NCBI GenBank assembly: GCA_900550855.1 | Contig: URTQ01000011.1 | Span: 1-17,382, forward strand | Origin: an uncultured Eubacteriales bacterium | Lineage (GTDB): Bacteria; Bacillota; Clostridia; Christensenellales; CAG-917 | Direction: 5' to 3' | Length of the DNA stretch: 17,382 bases | In this document: in pieces, positions 7,252-13,988 of the stretch | How the letters are laid out: each line of letters starts with the position of its first letter | How positions within the stretch are numbered: position 1 is the first letter of the stretch | The notes under the pieces: model-generated | Seen by the model: only the letters and a program-made list of their open reading frames with translations | What the model was told of the DNA's origin: nothing | Databases searched by the model: none | Program-made: the position numbers and the translations under genes

Positions 7252-8343
7252 TTATTTGTTTTCTTCTTGAACTCTCGTGAAGTTGATCACGCCGTTGAGT
7301 CCTACGACCGCTTCGTCTTTGTCTGCGTCATAGACTGCTTTGCCGGTGAGGGCTGCCGTTCCCTTGTAGGTTACGTTCATTGCGGTTACGGTTGCTTCGA
7401 CGTTGCCGTTGAGTGCAAATTCACCTGCGTTCTCTTGGCTGTTTGCATAAACGTTGATTGTTGCAACGAAGTTTACGCCGACGTTGCCGACAACGGGTAC
7501 GTTGTTGACGCTTGCGTCGCCTTGTGCGGTTACGATTGCGCCGTATTTGCCGTCTGCGAGTTTGCCGATTTCAACGGAAAGAGCCGCGTTTGCGCCTGCA
7601 ACTTCACTTACGCCTGCACCTGCGCCCATCTCGATTTTAACGGTGCCTTGTGCGGTTGCGTATGCTTTGATGTTTGCGAATGCGCCGACGTTTTCTTCAT
7701 CGCCTGCTTGTGCGCCGAGCGTGAAGATCATTGCGTCTTTTGCTTTGTCAAAGTTTGCTTCGCCTTTGAATGCCGCAACTTCGACTTCGTTGCCGTCTGC
7801 GCCTACCCACATAACTTTTGCGTCAAAGGTGTAGTTTGTTTTGCCTTCGATTTCCGCACCTTCGGAAAGTTTGACGTAGAGCGAAAGAGAACGAGTGGAT
7901 TCTTCACCGCTTTCTTCGTCAACGTAAGTGATGGTGATCGAGTACTTTTCGGTGTATTCTGCGTCGTCGGAATTGACTTTTTCGACCTTTACGCCGTTTT
8001 CGCCAAGAACTTCGTCCACTCTGTCAACCATCGTTTGAATCATAGGTTTGAGAGTCGTTGCGATGCCTTTTGCAACCACTTCAGAGCCGAGCGTGAGTTG
8101 GTTGTCTTCGCCGACGGAAATGTTTACGCCTGCGTTGAAGTTGACGTCCGCGTCATCCTCTGCCGCCGCCGACGCACCGCTTGCCGCATTGGAAGCCAAC
8201 ACCGCTACCGTCGTGCCGAGAACTTCCGTGTTGGAAACTTTTGCGTTTTTGTCGTCGTCTTTGTCATTGCACGCTACGAAAGCGACGAGAGAAAGGGAAA
8301 CGACAAGTACGAGTGCCAAAACAGATACTAATGTTTTTTTCAT
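7252..8343 (-). CDS. Acidic, beta-rich lipoprotein of unknown function
   Basis: A 363-residue protein of no family I recognise. The start at 8343 is fixed by AAGGAGA a few bases upstream; the in-frame extension of 13 residues lacks a ribosome site. The N-terminus is a lipoprotein signal (MKKTLVSVLAL...) ending FVAC, with Cys25 as the probable lipidation site; the -3 residue is Phe rather than the usual Leu. An Asp/Lys/Asn-rich tether follows. The rest is poor in Cys and aromatic residues, rich in Ala, Val, Gly, Glu and Asp, and dominated by alternating beta-strand patterns such as VEATVTAMNVTY and GNVGVNFVATINVY. Its codon choice is more uniform than that of its neighbours (GTT, GCA/GCG, AAA, GAA, AAC), as in highly expressed genes. 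A plausible role is an abundant surface or binding protein, but this is inference. It has its own terminator; a TATTAT at about 8400 may be its -10. Confidence 0.85.
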   Translation of the reverse strand: MKKTLVSVLALVLVVSLSLVAFVACNDKDDDKNAKVSNTEVLGTTVAVLASNAASGASAAAEDDADVNFNAGVNISVGEDNQLTLGSEVVAKGIATTLKPMIQTMVDRVDEVLGENGVKVEKVNSDDAEYTEKYSITITYVDEESGEESTRSLSLYVKLSEGAEIEGKTNYTFDAKVMWVGADGNEVEVAAFKGEANFDKAKDAMIFTLGAQAGDEENVGAFANIKAYATAQGTVKIEMGAGAGVSEVAGANAALSVEIGKLADGKYGAIVTAQGDASVNNVPVVGNVGVNFVATINVYANSQENAGEFALNGNVEATVTAMNVTYKGTAALTGKAVYDADKDEAVVGLNGVINFTRVQEENK

Positions 8344-8456
8344 AATATATCTCCTTGTTTGTTTTTTCAAAATATGGTGCAATTCTCGATTGCGATAATA
8401 TAATACGATTGTCGATTAAAAATGAACTAAACGAAACATAAAGATTTTCTTAATTT

Positions 8457-8487
8457 GAAAAAGCCCGCGAAATTCGCGAGCTTTTTC
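8457..8487 (-). terminator. Hairpin terminator overlapping the stop codon of the short secreted protein gene
   Basis: A long inverted repeat, GAAAAAGC then CGCGAA-type inner stem and GCTTTTTC, with one C-A mismatch. The T-rich half belongs to the stem on the minus strand. It overlaps the stop codon at 8486-8488, so translation and hairpin folding would compete. Confidence 0.6.
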
Positions 8488-8740
8488 AAATATTTCCTTC
8501 CAAAATACTTAACTTTATTATCGTATCGTTATTAATAAAATCCGATATAGAACGTTGTGTTCCATTCCACGTAAAAGTTTTGCTGTCAGTGTACGTATCA
8601 TAATTGATTGCATCGTTCGTTTCCGCAGCATATGCAACACTTGGCGTGGCATATAAAATCACATTACATAATAATGCAATCATGATTATTATCAAAAATG
8701 ATAAAAAAACAATAGAACCTCTTTTGTATGTGTTTTTCAT
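8486..8740 (-). CDS. Short secreted protein, unknown function
   Basis: An 84-residue protein. The start at 8740 is preferred because GGGGA lies about 8 bases upstream; two earlier in-frame starts (8755 and 8749) overlap that site and lack one of their own. It has a clear signal peptide: KNTYKRG, a long hydrophobic stretch (about residues 8-30), then an SVAYA cleavage site before AETND. The mature part is only about 45 residues, polar, rich in Asn, Thr, Asp and Ile. It matches nothing I recognise and may be the truncated front of a longer surface protein. It begins 26 bp after the stop of the upstream lipoprotein gene on the same strand, so it is likely co-transcribed. Its codons are AT-rich compared with the housekeeping genes. 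Confidence 0.6.
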   Translation of the reverse strand: MKNTYKRGSIVFLSFLIIIMIALLCNVILYATPSVAYAAETNDAINYDTYTDSKTFTWNGTQRSISDFINNDTIIKLSILEGNI

Positions 8741-8766
8741 ATAATTCATCCCCATATTTTTTATAT

Positions 8767-9879
8767 TTAGTCTAACACGTTTATTTCCATGGTGCCGTAG
8801 TCATAAGCCCATAAAGCAAGATATGACGTACCCGTATGCACGCCAACAATCAAATCGCCAGACCCCTCGCTCACCAAACTGTCTAACGAGCGCCATTCTG
8901 TTCCGGTAACGTTATAATTATCTTTTCCATACAAAAACATAGCCAAAATACCTTGCGGTATCCTTATTCGATATCCCTCTTCTATTGAAACAAACTTAAA
9001 AAGTTTCATCCCTTCGTGTCTTGAAAGGTAAACTTTTTCAACATCTCCGCTTTTCAATTCTTTAATATCGGTCACACTTGGCGTGAACGTACTTTCATTC
9101 GGCGTGCTGTTTTGTGTGAAGACAAACCAATAGCTTTTTGCCGTATTGCGTAACACGTCAATTTTTCGCCCGCGTCCGGTATACAATCCGTCCTCGTGAA
9201 GCGGCTCTCTCTTGACCTCAGCAGTCCAATAGATTCCTTTGAGGTGTGTATATGTCACTGATTCGTACACGGCTGAAATACACACGTCTATGTTGTTGGT
9301 TGCATAGGTTTCCGCTTTTCGTCCAAAATACCAATCCGGGAGTTGATCGTCAACTTCTTTGTCCACAACCACAATATACGATTCATTTTCTTGCAACGTT
9401 ATTTCCTCAAAATCCCTGCTTGCGTAAACGCTCATATACGTCCAACTTTGAGGCGTCAAATACGTGACGTCAAACTTGTACGTTTGATTTTGGCGAAGTA
9501 CCACTTCGTAATCTTTGAAGGCTTTGTCAACGATAGGCAAAGGCTTCCCGTCAAACAACACTTCCTTCACTTCGTCCACAGGAAGCATATTAAGCGACAG
9601 TTTATATTTGCTGGTGTATTTTGGTGTAAACGAAAAATACGCCTTGTCCGAAACGTCGCTGTGGTTGAGTTCCGGATCGTACGCAACACTGCTTTCGATC
9701 GACAACGGTTGATAAACTATCTCCGGCTCCGGACTTGGCGTCGGATCGGGATCCGGTTTAGGCGTGTCGGGTTGCGGCGTCGTCGAATCGTTTGAATCGC
9801 AGGCGCAAAACAACGCAAGCGCACATACGACGACAAGGATTGTAACCATCATAAAAATCCACTTTTTCCGATTTGTCAT
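8767..9879 (-). CDS. Lipoprotein with Pro-rich linker, unknown function
   Basis: A 370-residue lipoprotein. The ATG at 9879 is taken as start because GAGGTGA lies about 6 bases upstream; a GTG at 9888 is in frame but inside that ribosome site. The signal peptide ends FCAC, with the second Cys (about residue 27) as the likely lipidated residue. It is followed by a Pro/Asp/Thr-rich tether (PQPDTPKPDPDPTPSPEPE, about 35-53) that would lift the domain through the cell wall. The remainder is beta-rich with many Tyr and Trp (YTSKYKLSLN, SWTYMSVYAS, YLALWAYDYGTMEINV) and no catalytic motif that I can identify; it resembles extracellular carbohydrate- or protein-binding modules only in general style. 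It precedes the short secreted protein and may share its transcript. Confidence 0.82.
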   Translation of the reverse strand: MTNRKKWIFMMVTILVVVCALALFCACDSNDSTTPQPDTPKPDPDPTPSPEPEIVYQPLSIESSVAYDPELNHSDVSDKAYFSFTPKYTSKYKLSLNMLPVDEVKEVLFDGKPLPIVDKAFKDYEVVLRQNQTYKFDVTYLTPQSWTYMSVYASRDFEEITLQENESYIVVVDKEVDDQLPDWYFGRKAETYATNNIDVCISAVYESVTYTHLKGIYWTAEVKREPLHEDGLYTGRGRKIDVLRNTAKSYWFVFTQNSTPNESTFTPSVTDIKELKSGDVEKVYLSRHEGMKLFKFVSIEEGYRIRIPQGILAMFLYGKDNYNVTGTEWRSLDSLVSEGSGDLIVGVHTGTSYLALWAYDYGTMEINVLD

Positions 9880-9884
9880 AATCT

Positions 9885-10124
9885 TCACCTCATATTTATT
9901 TTATGCCGTACGACATCAAAAGAATCGGTTAGATACCTTGTTTTTTCACATTTTTCTTTAGCGCTAAACATAAACATAGAAAACGTCCTCTCATTCGCAA
10001 TCAAATTATAAACTAAAAGTCCCGCTTTGTCCATACGCTTTTTGCCGACACGTTCGTAAATCAACACGAACTCGCAACTGCGTTGCTTTGCATACTTTTT
10101 GACAAAATAACAAATGTCCGTCAT
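9885..10124 (-). CDS. Possible small cytoplasmic protein, coupled to the lipoprotein gene
   Basis: A 79-residue open frame beginning MTDICYFVKKYAKQRSC. It is basic, has three Cys, no membrane segment and no family match. In its favour: its composition is protein-like, and its TGA stop overlaps a GTG of the next gene as GTGA, a classic coupling arrangement. Against it: there is no Shine-Dalgarno sequence before the ATG, and a candidate minus-strand promoter (10107-10135) would start transcription inside the frame, which would make it a leader of the lipoprotein mRNA. It could also be the remnant of a longer gene. Confidence 0.35.
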   Translation of the reverse strand: MTDICYFVKKYAKQRSCEFVLIYERVGKKRMDKAGLLVYNLIANERTFSMFMFSAKEKCEKTRYLTDSFDVVRHKINMR

Positions 10125-10135
10125 TCGTTTGACAA
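10107..10135 (-). promoter_or_regulatory. Candidate promoter for the lipoprotein/short secreted protein unit
   Basis: Minus-strand TTGTCA (10130-10135), 17-bp spacer, TGTTAT (10107-10112). The -35 shares five bases with the plus-strand -35 of the rpsF promoter, so the two would compete for polymerase. It is weaker than the rpsF promoter. Confidence 0.35.
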
Positions 10136-10157
10136 ATATTTTTTATTAATATATTAT
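10129..10157 (+). promoter_or_regulatory. Sigma-A promoter of the rpsF-ssb-rpsR operon
   Basis: TTGACA (10129-10134), 17-bp spacer, TATTAT (10152-10157), close to consensus. The predicted start near 10164 gives a leader of about 63 nt. Confidence 0.85.
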
Positions 10158-10163
10158 TATTGA

Positions 10164-10201
10164 GCATCTAAATGATGCGTTTTCCTTTCCCGAAAGGGAC
10201 A
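10164..10201 (+). promoter_or_regulatory. rpsF leader hairpins, possible S6:S18 autoregulatory element
   Basis: The leader has GCATC/GATGC (10164-10168 with 10174-10178) followed by TCCC/GGGA around GAAA (10188-10199) and then CACAAG. Many bacteria have an mRNA element before rpsF that binds the S6:S18 complex through a CCG-containing hairpin resembling its 16S rRNA site. The CCCGAAAGGGACAC stretch is reminiscent of it, but I cannot confirm a covariance match. Confidence 0.35.
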
Positions 10202-10226
10202 CAAGACCAAAAGGAGGTATCGAATT

Positions 10227-10508
10227 ATGGATAAGTACGAGGTTCTCTACATCATTCGCGGCGACGTGGACGACGATAAGAAAAATCAAGTTGTCGAAAA
10301 ATTTGAAAACTTGGTTGCTTCTCTCGGCGGCACTGTTGACGGTTTGGACAAATGGGGCATGAGAAAGTTTGCTTACGAAATCAACAAGCAAACCGAAGGT
10401 TTCTACGTTCTTATGAACGTCACCTGCACAAAAGATGCTCAATCAGAACTTGACAGATTTATGCGTAACGACGAAAACGTCGTAAGACAAATGATCATCA
10501 AGAAGTAA
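10227..10508 (+). CDS. rpsF: 30S ribosomal protein S6
   Basis: A 93-residue ribosomal protein of normal length. It starts MDKYEVLYIIRGDVDDD and contains the S6 core GGTVDGLDKWGMRKFAYEIN (about residues 34-53) and the later strand GFYVLMNVTC. S6 pairs with S18 on the platform of the small subunit beside helix 22 of 16S rRNA. AAGGAGGT about 8 bases before the ATG is a near-perfect ribosome site. It is the first gene of an rpsF-ssb-rpsR operon found across Bacillota, with ssb starting 18 bp downstream. Confidence 0.97.
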   Translation: MDKYEVLYIIRGDVDDDKKNQVVEKFENLVASLGGTVDGLDKWGMRKFAYEINKQTEGFYVLMNVTCTKDAQSELDRFMRNDENVVRQMIIKK

Positions 10509-10526
10509 TCGACAAGGAGAAAAATA

Positions 10527-10910
10527 ATGAACAAGGTATTTTTGATCGGCAATTTGACAAAGGATCCGGAACTCGCATCCACAAACAGCGGCATCAAATT
10601 TTGCAGATTTACACTTGCTGTGTCTCGTTCCTACTCAAAAGACGGCAAGAGAGAAACCGATTTTCTCCCCGTCGTAGTTTGGAGAGCGCAAGCGGACAAC
10701 TGCGCTCGCTACCTCAAAAAAGGCAGCAAGGCGGCTATCAGCGGCAGCATCCAAACAAGAAGTTATGACACGCAAGACGGTTCTCGTCGTTACGTCACCG
10801 AAATCGCGGCGGACGAGGTGCAATTCCTCTCTACCAGAAGTGACGAAAACGGTTCCGACGACGTCGATTTCGACGATCTCAAACCCATCGACGAAGACCT
10901 TCCATTCTAA
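10527..10910 (+). CDS. ssb: Single-stranded DNA-binding protein
   Basis: A 127-residue SSB. The OB fold runs from MNKVFLIGNLTKDPEL through CRFTLAVSR, TDFLPVVVW and YVTEIAADEVQFL (about residues 1-105). The acidic tip DEDLPF at the C-terminus is the conserved hook that recruits partner proteins such as PriA and RecO. The linker between fold and tip is short (about 20 residues), making the protein shorter than the 160-180 residues common in Bacillota but still complete. It forms tetramers that coat single-stranded DNA in replication and repair. AAGGAG precedes the ATG. It lies between rpsF and rpsR, its usual place. Confidence 0.97.
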   Translation: MNKVFLIGNLTKDPELASTNSGIKFCRFTLAVSRSYSKDGKRETDFLPVVVWRAQADNCARYLKKGSKAAISGSIQTRSYDTQDGSRRYVTEIAADEVQFLSTRSDENGSDDVDFDDLKPIDEDLPF

Positions 10911-10927
10911 TTTAAGGAGTATTGAAA

Positions 10928-11176
10928 ATGGCAGAAGAAGTTAAAGCACCCCGCGCACCCAAGAGAGTGCCCAAAAAGAAAGTTTGCACATTCTGCGTAG
11001 ATCACGTTGACGACATCGACTACAAGGACGTTGCGAAACTTCGTCGTTTCATCACCGAGAAAGGCAAAATCCTTCCCCGTCGTATGAGCGGTGTTTGCGC
11101 AAAACATCAAAGAACGCTTGCTGTCGCAATCAAGAGAGCAAGAGTTATGGCATTGCTTCCCTACAAAGCGGACTAA
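10928..11176 (+). CDS. rpsR: 30S ribosomal protein S18
   Basis: An 82-residue S18. The ATG at 10928 is chosen since AAGGAG lies 8 bases upstream; a TTG two codons earlier is too close to that site. It carries KKKVCTFCVDHVDDIDYKD, FITEKGKILPRRMSGVCAKH and KRARVMALLPY, the full S18 signature. Two CxxC-type cysteines plus the later Cys/His suggest the zinc-binding form of S18, as opposed to the zinc-free paralogue found in some bacteria under zinc limitation. Its final GAC codon and TAA stop are the first bases of a 17-bp inverted repeat that encloses the operon terminator. Confidence 0.96.
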   Translation: MAEEVKAPRAPKRVPKKKVCTFCVDHVDDIDYKDVAKLRRFITEKGKILPRRMSGVCAKHQRTLAVAIKRARVMALLPYKAD

Positions 11177-11246
11177 AAGTTTATGCAAGTTTACAAAAAG
11201 ACACGCAAATGCGTGTCTTTTCTTTTATCTGCATAAACTTTTAGTC
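11171..11246. repeat. Perfect 17-bp inverted repeat around the rpsR terminator
   Basis: GACTAAAAGTTTATGCA at 11171-11187 is exactly complementary to 11230-11246. The left arm begins in the last sense codon of rpsR and contains its stop codon. The terminator hairpin sits between the arms. In RNA the two nested stems would form a cruciform-like or stacked structure covering the rpsR stop codon. Confidence 0.9.
11195..11226 (+). terminator. Terminator of the rpsF-ssb-rpsR operon
   Basis: An 11-bp perfect stem AAAAGACACGC/GCGTGTCTTTT (11196-11206 with 11211-11221, loop AAAT), followed by CTTTTATC. The A-run on the left makes it potentially active on the minus strand too. Confidence 0.9.
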
Positions 11247-11762
11247 CTCTACCGCGCAGAAAATTTGCGCTATCAAATCAATATAAACCAATTAAAGATT
11301 CCCCCTTCCTCACGGGGATTGTTCTTCCTCTACAAAAGTTTAATCGTGTGTCCCCTAAAAAACACATCACCCCTTCCCTTCGGGCTTTCCCCTATTGCTC
11401 AAACTTGCGCCAATTATCTACAAGATTGCACATCGTTCGCAAGAGGGGAAGTCGGCACTCACATAGAAAAGTATCGTCCTCTCATTATGCCACTCGTTCA
11501 CGGGCGAAAAAATCCACACTCGCCCGTTCACTTGTACTAATCGTCAAGTTCGGCGCTCATAGGCTCGCCGCCGTTGCGGCTCGTGTTCCGGCTTCGAAAA
11601 GGCAGAGTAGTAGTATAAGCACGCTTCGAATGAGTGTGCGTTATTTGTCCGCTCTGCAAGTTCGCGGACGGCGGTTTTCATCTCGTCTGCGAATTAGCAC
11701 ATTCCGTTTATAAGTAGGCTACGAATAAGTTTCCGTTTCGGGTGCGGGTGTCCCGCCATCAA
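11247..11762. other. Gene-free stretch with a chain of hairpins
   Basis: No open frame here has a ribosome site, a coding-like composition or a recognisable product. Perfect short stems are frequent: GCGCA/TGCGC (11254-11270), CGGGCGA/TCGCCCG (11501-11526), GCCGC/GCGGC (11567-11580), GCAC-type (11619-11639, one mismatch), GTCCGC/GCGGAC (11647-11669) and GCGGG/CCCGC (11744-11756). Base composition is not AT-rich, unlike most intergenic DNA here. It may be an uncharacterised structured RNA or a decayed repeat; none of RNase P RNA, tmRNA, SRP RNA or 6S RNA is recognisable. Confidence 0.5.
11455..11619. repeat. Diverged intergenic repeat, copy 1
   Basis: Contains, in order, GCACTCACATA (11455-11465), GCCGCC, GTTGC, CTCGT and AGGCAGAGTAGTAGTATAAG (11600-11619). 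The same blocks appear in the same order at 17252-17347. The spacing between first and last block is 145 bp here and 76 bp there. Confidence 0.4.
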
Positions 11763-11790
11763 TTATTCATTATTAATTATTCATTATTAA
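11763..11790. repeat. Two tandem copies of a 14-bp AT-rich unit
   Basis: TTATTCATTATTAA occurs twice without a gap (11763-11776 and 11777-11790), followed by a partial third start. It lies just upstream of the flavodiiron promoter and could act as an UP-like AT-rich element or be a simple slippage product. Confidence 0.85.
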
Positions 11791-11798
11791 TTAATTCC

Positions 11799-11828
11799 TT
11801 GTTCGCCACGTCGGTTTTGTGATACAAT
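11799..11828 (+). promoter_or_regulatory. Promoter of the flavodiiron gene
   Basis: TTGTTC (11799-11804), 18-bp spacer, TACAAT (11823-11828). The predicted start near 11835 gives a leader of about 38 nt containing AGGTG before the ATG. Confidence 0.6.
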
Positions 11829-11872
11829 AATCTCACCAAACTAATAATAAAAAATTTTATATAGGTGCAAAT

Positions 11873-13027
11873 ATGATTATCACAAACGATATTAAATACG
11901 TCGGCGTAAACGACAAAGACGTTGACTTGTTCGAGGGACAATACGTTGTTCCCAACGGTATGGCGTACAATTCCTACGTCGTTTTCGACGACAAAATCAC
12001 TGTGTTCGACAGCGTGGACGCGCATTTCGGCAAAGAGTGGCTCGCAAACGTTCAGAGCGTGCTTGACGGCAAAACGCCCGACTATTTCGTCGTGCAACAT
12101 ATGGAACCCGACCATTCGGCAAACATCGTCGAGTTTATGACGGCATATCCGAGCGCGACGATTGTTTCCTCGCAAAAGGCTTTTGCAATGATGCAAAACT
12201 ATTTCGGCACGTCCTTTGAGGAAAGACGAATAGTCGTTGGCGACGGCTCAACGCTTGCGACGGGCAGACACGAGTTTCAATTCGTCACCGCGCCTATGGT
12301 GCATTGGCCGGAAGTTATAATGACCTACGACAAGACGGACAAGGTTTTCTTTTCCGCAGACGCGTTCGGCAAGTTCGGCGCGTTGGACGTCGAGGACGAG
12401 GACTGGGCGTGCGAGGCGAGAAGATACTATTTCGGCATAGTCGGCAAATACGGCGTGCAAGTTCAAAACCTTTTCAAAAAGATTGCGGGGCTTGACGTTC
12501 AAATCATTTGTCCGCTTCACGGACCTGTGCTTACCGACAATCTCGGATATTATCTCAATCTCTACAACGTATGGTCAACGTACGGCGTTGAGAGCGAGGG
12601 CGTGTTCATCGCATACGCTTCCGTCTACGGACACACCGAAAAAGCGGCGAAATTGCTTGCCGAGCAACTCGAAGCAAAGGGCGTGAAAGTCACGATTTCC
12701 GACCTTGCTCGCAGCGACTGGGCAGAGAACGTCGAAGACGCGTTCCGCTACGGCAAACTCGTGCTTGCGTCGCCCACTTACAACGGCGACGTGTTCCCCG
12801 TTATGAGAGAATTTATCCTTCATCTCACCGAGCGTAATTTCCAAAATCGCACGGTTGCGTTCATAGAAAACGGCTCGTGGGCGCCTTTTGCGACGAAGGT
12901 TATGAAGGGTATGCTCGAAGGTTGCAAGAACCTTACGTTTGCGCAAACCGAAGTCAAAATTCTATCCTCGATGAGCGAGGAAAACGAAGCGCAACTAAAA
13001 ACACTCGCCGACGAACTGGCAAAATAA
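11873..13027 (+). CDS. Flavodiiron protein (A-type flavoprotein, oxygen/NO reductase)
   Basis: A 384-residue class A flavodiiron protein. The N-terminal metallo-beta-lactamase-like domain has the complete diiron ligand set: His76, Glu78, Asp80 and His81 in HMEPDHS, His144, Asp163 in SADAFGKFG and His216 in PLHGP. The C-terminal flavodoxin domain (from about residue 245) binds FMN through AYASVYGHTEKAA, then SPTYNGDVFP and ENGSWAPFA. Such proteins sit in the cytoplasm of anaerobes and reduce oxygen to water or nitric oxide to nitrous oxide, taking electrons from a rubredoxin or a reductase; no partner gene is adjacent and no extra domain is fused. AGGTG precedes the ATG. Substrate preference cannot be read from sequence. 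It is a single-gene unit. Confidence 0.95.
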   Translation: MIITNDIKYVGVNDKDVDLFEGQYVVPNGMAYNSYVVFDDKITVFDSVDAHFGKEWLANVQSVLDGKTPDYFVVQHMEPDHSANIVEFMTAYPSATIVSSQKAFAMMQNYFGTSFEERRIVVGDGSTLATGRHEFQFVTAPMVHWPEVIMTYDKTDKVFFSADAFGKFGALDVEDEDWACEARRYYFGIVGKYGVQVQNLFKKIAGLDVQIICPLHGPVLTDNLGYYLNLYNVWSTYGVESEGVFIAYASVYGHTEKAAKLLAEQLEAKGVKVTISDLARSDWAENVEDAFRYGKLVLASPTYNGDVFPVMREFILHLTERNFQNRTVAFIENGSWAPFATKVMKGMLEGCKNLTFAQTEVKILSSMSEENEAQLKTLADELAK

Positions 13028-13039
13028 GGCTTTCGAAAA

Positions 13040-13068
13040 ACGTTGTTTCGACGGCTCGAAAACAACGT
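13040..13068 (+). terminator. Hairpin after the flavodiiron gene
   Basis: ACGTTGTTTCGA (13040-13051) pairs with 13056-13068 with one bulged A and the loop CGGC. It lies 12 bp after the stop codon and is followed by AAAAAC rather than T, so it is more likely a 3' protecting hairpin than a terminator itself. Confidence 0.45.
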
Positions 13069-13078
13069 AAAAACATTC

Positions 13079-13120
13079 AAAAAAACCGCGTTTTTTTATC
13101 AAAAAATCGCGGTTTTTTCA
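13079..13120. terminator. Bidirectional terminator between the flavodiiron gene and uppP
   Basis: AAAAAACCGCG (13080-13090) pairs with CGCGGTTTTTT (13108-13118). The loop is itself T-run then A-run and can extend the stem. Both strands end in six T, serving the two convergent genes. Confidence 0.88.
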
Positions 13121-13127
13121 ATCGAAT

Positions 13128-13958
13128 TTACACGAAAAACGGATAGATACTCACCGCGATTCCGAGCAAAAGAGTGTATACTATAAAGCCTGCCATCGAG
13201 TGCTTTTCTATGAGTTTCAGAAAGAATTTTATTGCGGCAAGTCCCGACAAAAACGCGGCAATCATACCGACGATAACGGCGGAAGCAGAGATTGAAAGGG
13301 TCGCTTTTCCCGTGATTAAATCGATGCTTTCGTAAAGGGCAGAGCCTATAATTATCGGGATTGACAGCAGAAAAGAAAAGGTTGTCGCCGCCTTTTTGTC
13401 AACGCCTTGAAGGGTCAACGCAGATATGGTTGCGCCGCTTCTCGACACACCGGGTAAAACCGCGATACCTTGCAAAACGCCTGTTAATATACTCGTTTTT
13501 GGTGTAAGAAGTGTCGATTTGGTCGGTTTGAAGTTTTCGCCGAGATACAAAAGAGTGGCGGTCAACACAAAACCGCAACCCAAAAGTTTGCCGTCGAGAA
13601 GGGGCGACGCAAGCAGTTTGAACACGAACGCGAGCGCAACGGTCGGAAGGCACGCCAGCACGACGTAGCCGTCGATTTTGCCTGCGGACAATCCGCCGAA
13701 AACGGTTTGGATTTCAAGATTGCCGCTTTGCGATTTTTTCTTTTTCGATAACGGATATAGCAAAAGCGGAATCCAAGTTTTTCTAAGGGCGATAAGCACC
13801 GCAAAAAGCGTGCCGACGTGTAGCATTATATTGAAGAACAAGTTTTCCTGTCCTATTCCGAATTTTTCCAAAATCAACAAATGCCCCGACGACGATATCG
13901 GCAAAAACTCGCTCAATCCTTGCGCCAAACCGAGCACCAACGCTTCCCATATTTCCAT
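13128..13958 (-). CDS. uppP: Undecaprenyl-diphosphatase UppP (BacA)
   Basis: A 276-residue multi-pass membrane enzyme that removes a phosphate from undecaprenyl diphosphate, recycling the lipid carrier for peptidoglycan and other wall polymers; excess activity gives bacitracin resistance. The N-terminal signature GLAQGLSEFLPISSSGHL (residues 10-27) contains the catalytic Glu17, Ser and His26. The first Glu of the E. coli motif is Gln13 here, a common and tolerated variant. The second motif PGVSRSGATIS (about 168-178) supplies the phosphate-binding Arg. Several hydrophobic helices follow, ending AVSIYPFFV. AAGGGG about 10 bases before the ATG sets the start. It is divergent from ychF and converges on the flavodiiron gene. 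Confidence 0.96.
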   Translation of the reverse strand: MEIWEALVLGLAQGLSEFLPISSSGHLLILEKFGIGQENLFFNIMLHVGTLFAVLIALRKTWIPLLLYPLSKKKKSQSGNLEIQTVFGGLSAGKIDGYVVLACLPTVALAFVFKLLASPLLDGKLLGCGFVLTATLLYLGENFKPTKSTLLTPKTSILTGVLQGIAVLPGVSRSGATISALTLQGVDKKAATTFSFLLSIPIIIGSALYESIDLITGKATLSISASAVIVGMIAAFLSGLAAIKFFLKLIEKHSMAGFIVYTLLLGIAVSIYPFFV

Positions 13959-13988
13959 ATTGATTTTACCCCTTGTTTTCGTTTTCCC

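Noticed and set aside
7234..8331. 365-residue plus-strand frame opposite the acidic lipoprotein
   Set aside because: Cys-, Phe- and Val-rich mirror of a biased coding strand, without a ribosome site; an antisense artefact.
11091..11713. Plus-strand frames across the gene-free stretch after rpsR
   Set aside because: They start inside rpsR or lack ribosome sites, cross the terminator, and give low-complexity Ser/Arg-rich products with no coding bias.
11247..11870. Known housekeeping RNAs or tRNA in the gene-free stretch
   Set aside because: No cloverleaf with a GTTCGAATC-type arm, and none of the conserved cores of RNase P RNA, tmRNA, SRP RNA or 6S RNA could be recognised by eye.
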